A DNA stretch of 64,000 bases from contig OY992834.1 of NCBI GenBank assembly GCA_963921425.1, forward strand, positions 26,735,923 to 26,799,922. The letters are read 5' to 3'. The translations under genes were made by a program, and so were the position numbers. This DNA comes from Dryas octopetala (Eukaryota; Streptophyta; Magnoliopsida; Rosales; Rosaceae). Each line of letters starts with the position of its first letter. Positions within the stretch are counted from its first letter, which is position 1. The notes beneath the pieces are model-generated. The model saw nothing but the letters and a program-made list of their open reading frames with translations, was not told the DNA's origin and made no database searches. This document shows, one piece after another, positions 35,771 through 48,398 of the stretch.

Positions 35771-38700
35771 TTTTTCTTGTAGTGAATATGCTTGGTACGG
35801 GCATGGAAGATAGGATTGGCAGCCATGTAAGTTGTAGACAAGTTATCACAGTTGAGAAGAATTGGCAGAGAGAGGAAGAACCGTAGCTCATGTAGAAGAC
35901 CTTGAATCCAAATGGTATCAGCACAAGCATTGGCAAGCGCACAGTATTCTGCTTCGGTATTCGAACGAGAGACTGTGCGTTACTTCTTAGCACTCCAAGA
36001 TATAAGATTAGAGCCTAATAAAACACAATAACTAGAGGTGGACCAGCGGGTATCCGGGCATCCTACCTAATCAGCATCAGAGTAGGCAACAAGAAGAGAG
36101 GGGGCTGAAGAACGACGAACCAGAAGACTATAACCAAGGGTGCCTTTCAAGTAACAGAGGATGCGTTTAACCACCTCAAAATGAATATCATTCGGCGCAC
36201 TCATGAACTGAGAGACATGCTGAACGGAAAAGGAAATATCGGGTTTGGGAAATGTCAAGTATTGCAAGGCACCGACGAGTTGACAATAGGTAGTTGGATT
36301 GGAAAAGGGAGACCCATCTGAGCATGAAAGAGAACTTTTAGAAGTCATAGGAGTGGACACAGGTTTGCAGTCAAGAAGATTGTTGCGTTTGAGAATGTCA
36401 AGTGTATATTTATTTTGAGTAAGATGGATCGAATATGTTAAGTGGACGACTTTCATGCCAAGAAAATAATGCAATTCGCCTAGATCCTTGATTTCAAATT
36501 CAACATCCAAGGTTTGAATGAAGGCATGTAAATGAGATGAACTGCTACCTGTAAGCACACTATCATCAACATAGAGGAGTAAAATCATCATGTGAGAGGC
36601 ATCCCGATATGTAAACATGGAAGAATCAGCTCGATTGGGAACAAAACCAACACGAAGCAAGAATGAGCTAAATCGGTGAAACCACGCACGAGGTGCCTGT
36701 TTGAGATTGTAAATAGCATTATGAAGTTTACAGACATGATGAGGCTGACTTGGATCAACGAAACCAGGAGGTTATTGCATATAAACTTCTTCAGAAAGGA
36801 ACCCATGTAGAAAAGCGTTTTTGACATCGAGCTGCCGAAGATGCTAACTAGAGGAAACAGCTAGACTAAGCACAGTGCGGATAGTGGTGGGCTTGACAAC
36901 TAGACTGAAGGTATCAAAATAATCGACACTCGGTTATTGATGAAAGCCCTTTGCAACGAGGCAAGCTTTGTATCGTTCAATAGTCCCATAAGAGTGCCAG
37001 TTCACTTTAAATACCCATTTACAGCCAACGGTGTTGAAAGAAGAATTGGGAGGAACCAAAGACCAAGTCCCTTGCTTAAGAAGTGCATGGGACTCATCAT
37101 TCATTGCACCTTTCCATTCATGAGAGCGAGAGGCCTGAGTATAAGATGTTGGTTTAATATCAATGTTTAAGATAGAAACAAAGGCAAAAGGAACCAGGAA
37201 CCGTATAGAAAAATTAGCGTGGTATTTTGTATTGGGTTTGAACATGTCGGACTGAGACCAAGTGTGAACTGGAGATGTGCGACTGGAAGGTAGAGAGATC
37301 GGTGCAGAGGTCCCCACAGATTCACTAATAGAGAGAGGAGGCACGGAAAGCTGTGCATAGAAACCAGGGTAGCAAAGTGCGTGGTCGGGATCAGTGGTGT
37401 TTGCCAATGGAGCTTGGAGAACCTGTTTAAAAGATGGGGCCGGGGACTGGTTCGAGTCAGAGGTTGTATCAGGTGACTGATCTTGTGGAATGGCTGGTAC
37501 GGGAACCTGGTTGGATGACTTGGCTGTGACAATTGACTGATCAGGTTCATGGGCAGATGTATTGGTGTTAAGAAGGAGCATGGGCTCAAGTGTAAAGCCT
37601 ACAGGGAGGATGGACAAAGCTAATGCAGCAAGAAGAAGAGGGGCCAACACTAGAATTATAAAATTGGTCTTTATGAAATACCACATGCCGAGAAGTATAA
37701 AGACGACCAGTATGGGGATGTAAGCACCGATAGCCACGGTGACGATCACTGTAACCAACAAAAACACATGCAAGAGAGCGAAGTTGTAGTTTGTTAGAAA
37801 CATAATCGCCAAGAAATGGATAACAAGTACACCCAAAAGTCCAAAGAAAAGAATAATCTGAACCCAAATAACTTGTGATAGAGAGAGGCTCATTGAAGAA
37901 GTGGAGTTGGGAGTCGATTGATTAAATAGACTGTTGTACAAAAAGCCTCAACCCACAAATTATGAGGCACGCGCATTAGCAATAAGAAGTAGAGTTCAAC
38001 CCATATCGGCGATGTGACGATGCTTCCGTTCAACTAGGCCATTTTGTTGAGGCGTGTGTGGACACAAAAAACAATGCACAATGGACAATTGACTAGCACA
38101 AAATTGTTTAATGTGTGAGTTGTCAAATTCCTTACCCCCATCACTCTGAAACTGTTTGATAGTCAAGGAGAATTGATTTTTAATATACATAAAAAAATTG
38201 GAAAAATGACCAAAAACTTCAGATTTGAGACGCATGGGAAAAATCCACAAATAGCGAGTGAATTCATTTATAAATAACACATAATAACAAAAGCCAAAAA
38301 CAGAAACAACTGGTGACATCTAAACATCCGAATGAATTAAATGAAAAGGTGCAACAGTACAATGTGCATGAGATGAAAAGGAAAGCCTAATATTTTTGGC
38401 TAATGCACAATGACTACAGTTTTTATTGGATAAACTAAAGGAAGAACCAAGCAAAGACTAAGAAACAAGAGAAGTAAACAATTTATTGGACGAATGTCCG
38501 AGACGACGATGCCATAGAGACGGTGACACAATCGCTGAAGCAAGAGCAGTCTTGAAAGCAGGAAGAAGTGTAGGAAAGACAAAATAAAGACCATCTTTAC
38601 ATTGGCACTGAAAGAGAATAATACCAATGTTTAAATCACGAACAATATATCCCCAAGAAAAGAATGTAATACTGACAAAGCAATCACAAGTGAATTGTGC

Positions 38701-39928
38701 AATAGACAAGAGATTTTTACGAAGAGAAAGGACACGAAGAACATCAAAAAGACGGAACAGAAAACGACCAGAAGTAAAGGAAACATTACCATAGTGGGTG
38801 ATGGGGAGGGAAGCACCATTACCAACAACAACTTGATCAGAGGGTGAGGAGTTAATAGACGGAGTGAAGAAACGTGCATTATATGTCATGTGGTTGGTGG
38901 CGCCAGTACCCAAGTACTAATTAGGATTAGAAGAGGAAATAGTATGCAGTCCAGCAAACACACGTGACTAAGGGCACTTGGAGGCAATGTGTCCAAACTG
39001 ACTGCAATTCCAGCACTGCAGAGGTGGACGAGGATGAGGAGATGGGCTAAGAATTCCGATAGACTGATGTTGTGGACGCAGAGGTCGAGTAGAGAAAGAA
39101 CCAAGCCCACGTTGTGGGAAGAATGACTGATCTCTTGGGCGTGCACCTCTTGGGCCGTGAAAAGGACGAGGTTGGGTTGTGAAGAAAGCCATTGGTTGTG
39201 CAGAATGAGCCATTGCGACAACCAGTACTTGCTGCTCTTCAAACGCAAGAAGACGAGCACGTAAGTCTGAGAAGCTGGGTAGTGGAGGAAAATTCAAAAT
39301 CGCTGTTACAAGCATGAGATAGTCAAGACCCAATCCACGTTACAAACGTCACCAAATCAGAATTAGAAACAGCTTCATTAATCGCAGCTAACTGATCTGA
39401 GAGATGTTTGGCAAGATTAAGATACTCTAGAATAAATTTATAGCCTTTAGTGATAAGAAGAGTTAAAACTTAAGCTGAGCTGCATTTGCAAGAGATTGTT
39501 GAGAGTAATTCTGACAGAGACAATCTCATATTTCCTTGGAAGTGGAAAAGCCGACCACCTAAGGAAGAAGACTTTCAGACAACGTGGCTCGAAGAATGCT
39601 AACGAGACTTTGATCGATTTGAAACCATGTTATGTAGTCTGGATTGGGTAAAGGAGAAGCAGAAGGATCAGTTTATTTGGCTTTGTTAGAGACAATAAGA
39701 AGCAGAGTTTGTGGTGGGCATGGGTAGCTGCCATCAACAAAACGCCACAAATTTTGACCAAGCAAGAATGGTTTGACTTGACTTTCTCAAACAAGATAAT
39801 TAGTCTCAGAAAGTGTGCAGGAGACAAGATGAGAGATATTGGGAATGGTGATGAAAGGAAGAAGAGAGGATGAAACACTACCAGACGCCATCAAGAAGAG
39901 AAGAAAAAAAGGTATGGCTCTGATACCA

Positions 39929-40104
39929 TGAAGAAACTGATTGTCACTTTTTATATTTAATCATCACAAGTACATGATATATATATACAGCATAACCAAA
40001 ACTGACAAATATACATTTAGTATGTATTAACAACATAACGGAAACTCTCATAAAATTAGCTTTGACTAAGATTGAATCCTCATAATGGTGGTAACTCCTT
40101 AACA
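39929..40104 (-). repeat. 5' LTR of the split Copia element
   Basis: On the minus strand it runs TGTTAAGGAGTTACC to TTTCTTCA, directly followed by the primer-binding site at 39916-39928. Confidence 0.9.
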
Positions 40105-40812
40105 GTTATAGTTTCTGTCACTGAGAGATGAGAAAGATGGAGAAAAAAGAGAGAGAAAAGGGCAGTTATGAGAGGAAGAAGAAAGGAAAGAAGAAGAAGA
40201 AGAAAGGGGAAGAAGGGTTATGCGATCTGGGTTTGCTTTGGTTAGTTTTGCAAGTTTTGATCTGGGTTTGATTATTTTGCAAGTTTTTTCTTATTTCTTT
40301 GGTTAGTTTTTTGTCTTTTAATTTTGTAATTTTATTAAAAATCTTTATAATTTTTTATTATTTATTTGTCTACATGGCATCATGAATACACGTGTCCATT
40401 TTAAAAAAGTCAATTCAACGCCAGCGATGAGCCACATTATCGACACGTAATCACTTAACGGAGTTTTTTACGGAAGATTTAACGGAGGTATGTAACTGCT
40501 AAAAAATTGAAGTTGAGGTACTGAATCGTTGAAAATTGAACTGGGGGTACATTTGCAATACGTGACAAACTTGAGGTACTAAATTACAGTTTGCCCCTTT
40601 TTTTTTTATAAGGAGGGAGATCGAATTTAAATTTGAGATATCTTCTAACAAACTAGAGAGAAAATATTTCTTAAATGAATAACTAAATGGTACCTTTATT
40701 TTTCTTTTCTATTTACCAAGAATCCTACAATACAATTAGGTTTCACTGCTATTGACCAATTTCCTAAATTAACTTAATGTGTGAATAATAACATCAATCA
40801 ATAAATTACTTT

Positions 40813-43800
40813 TTAAGTTGATGGAGAGCATTTTGGGGATACCCTCCCTCTATGGCTTAGCGCAACATTCTCACATGAGGCTACGGCACTTGTTCCTTGG
40901 CCTGCAGCTACCAAATTTACATCTTGCAACACAATGTCTTGACATCTGAACCGCTTGCTGCAGTCGAAATTCACTGCCACTTCTGAAGCACTTGTGCCTC
41001 TGATATTGTTGTATACCACATTGCTTATTTTCACAGCTGAGGCCTGCATATATATCCACACCTCAAAATGATTAATATATATAAGTCATGCTAAATTGGA
41101 ATTGATATTTTATTATCAGACAGTCTGATATGTATATATGTTAATATATATTGTTAATTTAGACCATATATTTTATTAAAAATTAGTATAAATTAATAAT
41201 CTGATAACATATATATAACATACATGTCAAATGTATCAGAATAGAAAATTTTAAAACCTGAATATAACCATCAAGTAGTGTTTGAATTATCCTCCAATAA
41301 TGCTTGATATATGATTATATTTCTAAAACTTACATATAATGACCAAATTTTTGTCAATGCATTTTTAATTTTCCTTGTACCTACTAGGTTATGGGAAAAA
41401 GGGGATGATCCATTACCTGTTCATGGCATGGCTCTTTCTGATCACAATAATGTTGGTTTATGATTATTGGATTGCTCACGTTGTGCATCATAACATTTTT
41501 GAATAGGATGTTTTTTGCATATCCAGACCCTCCCTACATATATATCAAGCAAAACCAATCTGTTAGTGTAATTAATTTAAATTATATATTGGATTATGCA
41601 TTTTAGTTCATCATTCATGAAAACATTCTAGATGAGTGTGATAATTTTTCTAATATGAATGTTGAATTCATACCTGCCAAGTCTTTATTCTTAATCCATT
41701 AGTGGTGCCTATAATTCTCGCTCTAGAAACTACCACATCCGAAACCTGTGCTTCTGAATTTCCAGCTCCCAAGCTTCCAATGCTGCATATATATAACAGC
41801 ATCAGAATACATTATTATTATTATTATTCTTATTATTATTATTAATTAAGTACTAAAAGTTCATCAATATGAAAAGGATAACTAATTAATTAATTTATAA
41901 TGATCATTAAAGTTGGGAGACCTGATTCCGTGACCTGGTCCGCACACTATATTGGTAGCTTGAACTTTCTGCGACCCGCTTACTATTGAAATACAGTCAT
42001 CACCTTCAAATACATCAACATAAAAAAAAAAAAAAAATAAATAAATAAATAGTGAACAAAATTAGTCCCCTAGACTCCTAGTCATCACCTTCAAATACAT
42101 CAACATATAAGAAGATCTCAAGATCTCACTCTTATTAAAGGTGATACACATGTGATATCCAAATGTGGTTCCTCTAACAATTTTGTTTATTCATTCATTA
42201 CCATTATACAAAATAATGAAAGTTAAACAAAGGTACTGTATAAGTTTCCAGTATTTATTGGATCACTAAATTTCATTCACTCCAAAACTCATTTATTTAT
42301 AAAAATTAAAATATGTTAGTCGGTGAATAAATTTGGTGGTCAAACAAAATATTTTCTATAATTAATGTTACCTGTGTCACATAATGTCTATGATAGAGGT
42401 GTGACCCATTGTATATGGGTCGCAATACGAATGTAGTACTAGTACATATAGTTTTATAAATTTTAAATTTTTATGGGTTTACGGTTTACCGGTCCGAATG
42501 ACACAGTCCTTGATTAGAATATATTGTGTTGCAGTGACATGGATTCCGTCAGTGTTGGGGCTATCCCCTGGTGCCGTTACCACCAGATTCAAAGCTTTCA
42601 CATTCACGCATCTTTCAAATGACACATGGATTTGTTGCGCATTTTGAAACCTCAAATTTGCCACTTCCAAAGTGTTGCAGTTGTGGAAAGTTACAGCCTT
42701 TGAAAGAAAAACAAAGTCATAATTAAAAAAAAAAAAAAATTCAATCTTAGTGTTAGGTAAATGATTAGTCCTTGTAAATAAATAGGACCCATAAACTTAC
42801 AGTTGGCGCTTCCTTGCAAGGCTGTGGCACAATGGAAGGTTCCACCGTTCCACCCACAAAAGAAAATAAATTAGTCATTTCATTTAGAATTGGGTAATCA
42901 GAAATCAAAATTAAAAATTGATAAATTTCAAAAACTAACTTTAATTCAGACCCTTTAAAGATATCTAGCATTAGCATTTTTTTAATTTTAAAAATATAAT
43001 CATGAGTAGTGTTTGAACCGAATCGTATTAAAATTCTCTCATGTAGTGTTTGAGTTTCATTAAGTAATGTTCAATAAAAGTTTAAGTACCATTTGACAGA
43101 AATTTAAACACTACTTGAGTACTTGATCGCTGAGAAAGATAAAAGATTTACTTTAATTTGGTTACCAAAAAGGATAAAAGTCTTTAATAAATGTAGAACA
43201 TGACTAAATTTTAAAATTTCCATTAAAATTGAAGCATGACCACAAGAATTTAAGTAATTAGTCTTCGAATAACTTACTAGGGAATGGTTAACTTTGCAAG
43301 AGTTCTGCCACCATATCCTTCCATTTCCATTGATGGTCCCACCACCTTCAACTCTAAAGTTTTGTAAATTTTCAAACAAAATCCAATGCCTTCCTTTGTA
43401 GTCCGATCGGTTGGGAGAGGCTTTAATTGTTCCATAGATCTAGTCAAATAGATCAAGAACTATCAGATTGTTTTTCTTTGTAACATAAGATAGTAATACA
43501 AATTTGGACCAAACATTCAGATAATAATCAACTTAACCAATCGTTCATATTCATAAACTCATAACATATTATATTGCAAGATTATAATATTTTCTAATAT
43601 TATAATGCTTATATTGTCAAACTGTGTAAAGAAACAATGTATCAAAATGGCTAGTATAAGGGACTAATTATAAGAGACTGTGAAGGATTGTTTTTATAGA
43701 TTAATTCAATCAATTTAATAATAGATGGTTAAAGCCTAACATAACATCGATAAACTGTGCTATTTGATTAATCTAAAGGCACTTATCTCATAAAATTGTC

Positions 43801-44819
43801 TCTTACAGTCTTTCATAATTAGTTTCTCATATTAGCCGGACTTTGATATGTAAATCTTTATTTAAAAATATATCATTTGAATTTTGAATTTAATATTTAA
43901 ATTCACAACATAAACACAATATAAAACATAGCAGAAAGATTTTAATCGATAGTTTCCAATTATGACATTAATGTATGCATGTTTTCATGCATAAAAACTC
44001 ACCTTGAGCGTGAGAGAAGATGTGCAAGGACCAGAGAATGTGATTGGCTTCAGGTGATAGTTCCTGTTCTTAGGGACCACAAGATCAACTTGTACACCCC
44101 TTCTAGAAGAGCAAGCCTCCCTCCAAGCTGTCCTAAATGCCTACAACAAAAACTCCAACCATTTAACAACCCCAAAGCTATTTCTCACTAAACTCTCACA
44201 TATAAACTTCATCAATAGTATTGTCAAATAATTTAAAACAATACCATCCAAATTAATGTACTGAGTGCTTAATTAAAGGAGTAAAAAGGACTTAAGAAAA
44301 AGATCATTCGGATCTTCTACTTTATCTTTTTTACCATAATCTTGTGCTCATATTTAAATGCTAATCGTTTAGTTTTAAATATAAATACAAGATTAGCACT
44401 AAAGTTTTAAATATAAATAAAAGATCAACACTAAAAATACTAGTAAAAGAATCCTATTTTTAAACAAAGACATTAGTTTTAATTTTCATTAAACAGCAAT
44501 CAAAAAGAGAATATAATGTAAATTGGGTTGCCTGGGTATCATCCCCTCCATTTCCTTCAGCTCCAAAATCTTCCACATTAACAACAATCTTTGCTGAAGT
44601 TGAAAGATAACGATGATGTTGAGCAGCCCTTGGTGCACTAAGCTTGCTTGTCCTTAATATAAATGTAGGGTAGGGTCCTCTTAGATCATGACCAAAACTT
44701 TGATGATGATGATGATGATTAAGTACAAGTGGGTCCTCTGGGTTGCTGCTAAGAGAGAGGCTGGACAAAGAGGCTAAGACTATGAGAAGTACTGAGAGAA
44801 CATGGCCTTTTGAATACAT
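40813..44819 (-). CDS. Polygalacturonase (GH28), secreted
   Basis: A complete 9-exon gene, 451 residues: 44819-44532, 44140-44003, 43439-43278, 42821-42801, 42697-42490, 42003-41922, 41782-41674, 41533-41417, 41043-40813. All junctions keep frame. GH28 enzymes hydrolyse the alpha-1,4 bonds of homogalacturonan in the cell wall. The active-site motifs are all present: SPNTDG (Asp 253), GDDC (Asp 274/275), GPGHG (His 297) and RIK (Arg 331, Lys 333). The N-terminus is a hydrophobic signal peptide ([16 protein letters not shown]), followed by a His-rich stretch. Exon 4 is only 21 bp (PCKEAPT). Intron 1 appears to begin with GC (CAG|GCAACC), as no GT site gives the family sequence. A TATA box lies about 90 bases upstream of the ATG. 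The gene should be active unless the GC donor is spliced poorly. Confidence 0.93.
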
Positions 44820-44900
44820 CTTAATTAACCTTCACTTTTGGACAGAAAAACAATGGCATGTCCCAAAACATATGTTGAAGATGGAGGCTTGGATGATGGG

Positions 44901-44912
44901 ATATATTTATAG
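44901..44912 (-). promoter_or_regulatory. TATA box of the polygalacturonase gene
   Basis: The minus strand reads CTATAAATATAT about 85-95 bases before the ATG at 44819, a good plant core-promoter match at a reasonable distance. Confidence 0.6.
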
Positions 44913-44928
44913 CAAAGTAGTGAAAGCT

Positions 44929-45284
44929 TGCTTGTAATTCTCTAGAGAGAGAGAGAGAGAGAGAGAAGGGTAAAAGCAATAGTGAGTGATGAAATAGAGA
45001 GAATGTTTGTTCTAATTCATGACTCAAGAGAGGTATGGATGGATATATTGAGATGCAGGAGATTGAGACGAAAGGATCTCTTGGCTGGTAGCCGACTCTG
45101 GTTTTTCACATCAATTTGATCTCTCCACTGAAAAAAAAAAAATATAAAAGATGACCAAATCAATGGAGCTTGAGTTAGTTGGTTACTGGTGCTTGTGCTT
45201 GTTTACCAACACCCAACACAAGCATATATATATGATGCATATAATTACTGCTGCTTGTGCTTGTTTACCAGTTAGTAACACTTT

Positions 45285-45317
<33 letters not shown>

Positions 45318-46801
45318 ACTTTAAGGGAGGTCTAAACAAACTAAGAGAAAGATGACCTACTAGAATATGCAAATTAACCGATAAGCTATTAATAATCCAA
45401 TAAGAATTTGGATATAATAAATTTTTCAAAAGAAATGAGTATGGACACTTGCCATTAACATAGAAATAAAGGTATGCATACACGTGCATAAATACATATG
45501 ACCAAAGCATTATCCTCTTTACCTGTTAAAATTCTTGAGGGTTTTACATTTCTATTTAAAAAATAAATAAATAAAATTGATTGAAGAGAACCAAATTGTA
45601 AACCTTTTACAATTCAGAGAGATTTTTTAGTGTTACTATAACACTGCCACGTGGTATATATTATTAGTTTATGGGTTCATAGTTTAGTGTATAGGATTAG
45701 TTTCTTCAAAAAAAAAAAAAAAAAGGATTAGTAACACAATGTTGTGGATTGGCGGCGTTACAATTACAGTAAAAAAATTACCCCGTAATTCTAATCCATT
45801 ACTCAACCTCCCTCACCCTTCGATATAACCCCAATCATTAAATTAAGAGAACTGCTATTTGCACACTCATAAATTTCTTTTTACACACCCTTTCTGAAAA
45901 AAAAAAAATATATATATTCAAGAAAAAAGACCATTTGGCCCTCCCCTCACCCACACACCCCATCCTCTTCTCCCCCCCCGTACACACCTCATCTCCCCCC
46001 CCTGGTACACACCCCATCCATCCCCATCTCTCTGGCACACACCCCACCGTCGAAGTCCACCCCCCACCCTTTCTATTTGGCCCGCCCCACTCTCTCTCCT
46101 TCCCTCTTACCCCGCCGACCACCGCACCCCCTTCTCCCCCTCCTCCCAATCCCTCCTCCCCTCCTCCCCGCATGCACCACCGCCCAAGCAGACAGCCAAA
46201 AATAAAAAAATAAAAAAATTGCAGCGGGTTCCGCGGACCAGTGCCGAACCCAGTGGTTTCGTTCGACAGGTACCGGCCGAATAGAATAGGATTGTTCGGT
46301 GGGTACCTACTGAACGAAACCACCGGGTTCGGCACTGGTCCACCGAAGCTGCTACAATTTTTTTGTGGGTGTGGGTGTGGGTGGCTGGCCGGTAAGGGGT
46401 GTTATGGGGAGTGATGGCCGGCATTTGGGGAGTATTTTCCGACTGGTGGGGTGACTGGTGGTGGCCAGAGTAGGGAGAGGGAAAGAGAGAGAGGGGCGGG
46501 CCGGGGCTGGGGTTGGGTTTCAGGGAGAGAGAAAGATAAGGGGATGGGGGTGCGGTGGTTGGCGGGGTAAGAGGGAAGGAGAGAGAGTGGGGCGGGCCGG
46601 GGCTGGGGTGGTCGACGGGTGGTTACTCACAGGGGTGGGGTGTGTGCCGGAGAGAGGAGAGGTGGGGATGGGGTGTTTGGGTGAGGGGGTGTGTACCGGG
46701 GGGGGGGGGAGATGGGGATGGGGTGTGTGTGTGTTTTTTTTCTGTTTAGGAGGGTGTGCAAAAAGAAAAATGGATGGGGTATAATTAAGGTCTTTTCCCT
46801 T

Positions 46802-46840
<39 letters not shown>

Positions 46841-47169
46841 AAGGGTGTGAAAATAGCAGCACTCTAAATTAATTACTATTTTTAATATAAATATGGAATA
46901 TTTTCTTGCCCAACAATTTGATAACATAATATGATTATTATGTACGTTGTTAGCTAGACACTGAATTATTTAAGTTGATTTTTAATTGAATGTGTGATCC
47001 AGATTCACTGTATAACATAAACTATTTATGTGAGAATATTACCATATTATATAATCAATAATGTGCTAAAAATTATTTATTTATTTATTTATTTTTTAAA
47101 GTTTCTATTAGCAGGTAAGCACTGTACGTGGAGATAGAAGGGCTGATGGGCGGATGCTTCCACTGTCAT
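44929..47169. repeat. Duplicated polygalacturonase upstream region, gene-proximal copy
   Basis: This region, from TTGCTTGTAATTCTCTAGAG to CCACTGTCAT, is repeated in the same direction at 48119-50916. Shared landmarks are a GA run, AGATGCAGGAGATTGAGACG, GACTTTAAGGGAGGTCTAAAC, CCCCAATCATTAAATTA and ATGCTTCCACTGTCAT-like ends. Without its insertion (45847-46864) it is about 1.2 kb. The copy starts upstream of the TATA box, so the duplicated part is distal promoter DNA. Confidence 0.9.
45847..46864. mobile_element. Foldback element, 1018 bp, GC-rich inverted arms
   Basis: The ends are GAGAACTGCTATTTGCACAC and, inverted, GAGTGCTGCTATTTTCACAC, with an 8-bp duplication TAAATTAA (45839-45846 and 46865-46872). 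The duplicate region at 50220 shows the uninterrupted site. Most of the element is one large inverted repeat, C-rich on the left (CACACCCCATCC) and G-rich on the right (GGGATGGGGTGTG). The loop near 46220-46350 is itself palindromic around CACTGGTCC / GGACCAGTG. Its long open frames are low-complexity and not genes. Confidence 0.88.
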
Positions 47170-48118
47170 TGAACTGAGACTACTAGAGATGAGCAAGGGC
47201 TATGGACGCACTCGACAAGCATTCTCTTGCCAGAATATATAATCAATAATGTGTATATTTTTTAGTTTCTATTAATCTTCTTTTTTCTGTTTAGTGGTTA
47301 TGTACCTTATGTTAGGTATAATTTGGTATATTTCCCATTTTAGAATTCTCATTTTAGGTATTTATCCACTTAAGGTTACTTTGAAACTCCTATTGACATT
47401 CAACTCATTAAGAAATTGATTAATGCTAGCTAGTATAGGTACGTGTATATTGATTGATGATATTACTTTGAAATCTAATTTCAATCCATTTTGAGTGCCA
47501 AATTTGAACATTGACCATAGTCTCTGAAAAGTGGCTAACCCATGTACCCATATGTTGTGCACTAATCATCGATCATTTCCCATATGTTATGTGTACTAAA
47601 TTTGACCATAATGATTGAGATAGTGGTAGTCTAGACACTTATGCAGGCAGCTGGAATTCAGAGATTTATTTTGTTTCGTTAATTTATTGTAGAACTTTTT
47701 TTTTTTTTTTTTCTCTTCGATCAGTTTAATGATTTTAGTGTACTTTACTTAATTGGCTTTCTTAATGTAGGGGACTAGACTCTTAGAAATGCATGACATA
47801 TCACTGCTGACGTCATGAAATATGAGGGGAAAGAGCATTATATAAGACTGAGCAACATGCTTTTTATAATCTATATGTAATGTTATGTTCCCAAATTCCA
47901 GTAGTAGAAGGCACAACATTGGTTTTGGGTTGACAAGCTAGCTAGCTAATTAATACACGTGTCATTCTCCCGTTGGTAATTTCTCATAGATAATAAATTT
48001 ACCATGATCCTGATCACTAATACATCATGATGTCCAAGTCCCTCTGAATATGATCATGGGCATAAGCTGATAAGCTGAGAAGCATAAGCATATATGATGT
48101 CAAAGAGATAGAGTTCAG
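47170..48118. other. Gene-free spacer between the two duplicate copies
   Basis: AT-rich DNA, no recognisable coding or repeat structure except a T run at 47697-47712. Confidence 0.5.
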
Positions 48119-48398
48119 TTGCTTGTAATTCTCTAGAGAGAGAGAGAGAGAAGGGTAAAAGCAATAGTGAGTGATGAAATAGAGAGAATGTTTGTTCTAG
48201 CTAATTCATGACTCAAGAGAGGTATGGATGAATATACTGAGATGCAGGAGATTGAGACGAAAGGATCACTTGGCTGCTGGTAGCCGCGACTCTGGTTTTT
48301 CACATCAATTTGATCTCTCCACTGAAAAAAAATATATATAAAAGATGACCATATCAATGGAGCTTGAGTTAATTAGTTGGTTACTGCCTACTTACTGG

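Larger units (their letters stand above)
28092..35784 (-). mobile_element. CACTA (En/Spm) DNA transposon, 7.7 kb
   Basis: The ends are CACTACAAGAAAAA and TTTTTCTTGTAGTG, perfect inverted termini for at least 13 bases. The flanking 3-bp duplication is AAT (28089-28091 and 35785-35787), the hallmark of CACTA insertion. It lies inside the RNase H part of the Copia element. Subterminal zones are packed with (T)TTGGGCGACGAA and variants in both orientations. Two coding regions read on the minus strand: a TNP2-like transposase (32239-30672) and a TNPA-like protein (about 30508-28738). A 200-N gap lies inside. TNP2 looks incomplete, so the copy is probably not autonomous, though its ends look mobilisable. 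Confidence 0.95.
27718..40104 (-). mobile_element. Copia (Ty1) element, minus strand, split by a CACTA insertion
   Basis: LTRs lie at 39929-40104 (5' in element sense) and 27718-27915 (3'). After the 5' LTR the minus strand reads TGGTATCAGAGCC, a tRNA-Met primer-binding site, and a GGGGGAG polypurine tract precedes the 3' LTR. In order on the minus strand: gag with a CWNCSQFGHIASKC knuckle (about 39000), protease (about 38900), integrase with HTPQQNGLVERKHR (about 38030), reverse transcriptase with LLLYVDDS (about 36570), and RNase H divided by the CACTA element. It is broken, with several breaks spread through the coding part. The LTRs differ by one indel of about 22 bp and some substitutions, suggesting a moderately old insertion. 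Confidence 0.9.
26250..40597. mobile_element. Long-TIR Mutator-like element enlarged by nested insertions
   Basis: The sequence from 26250 rightward (GCAAACTACAATTTAGTACC, then CCCCAGTTCAATTTTCAACGA) recurs inverted, ending at 40597 (GGGGCAAACTGTAATTTAG). Similarity runs about 300 bases or more into each arm, including the AAATAAATAATAAAA block, once the MITE at 26348-26742 is set aside. Both outer ends abut runs of 10-11 T, compatible with a 9-bp duplication but not proof of one. The Copia element at 27718-40104 fills most of the interior. No MULE transposase is visible. Two independent repeats in opposite orientation are the alternative. Confidence 0.6.

Noticed and set aside
45838-46784. 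Gly-rich and Pro-rich frames up to 165 residues
   Set aside because: They lie in the inverted arms of a foldback element and mirror each other; not genes.
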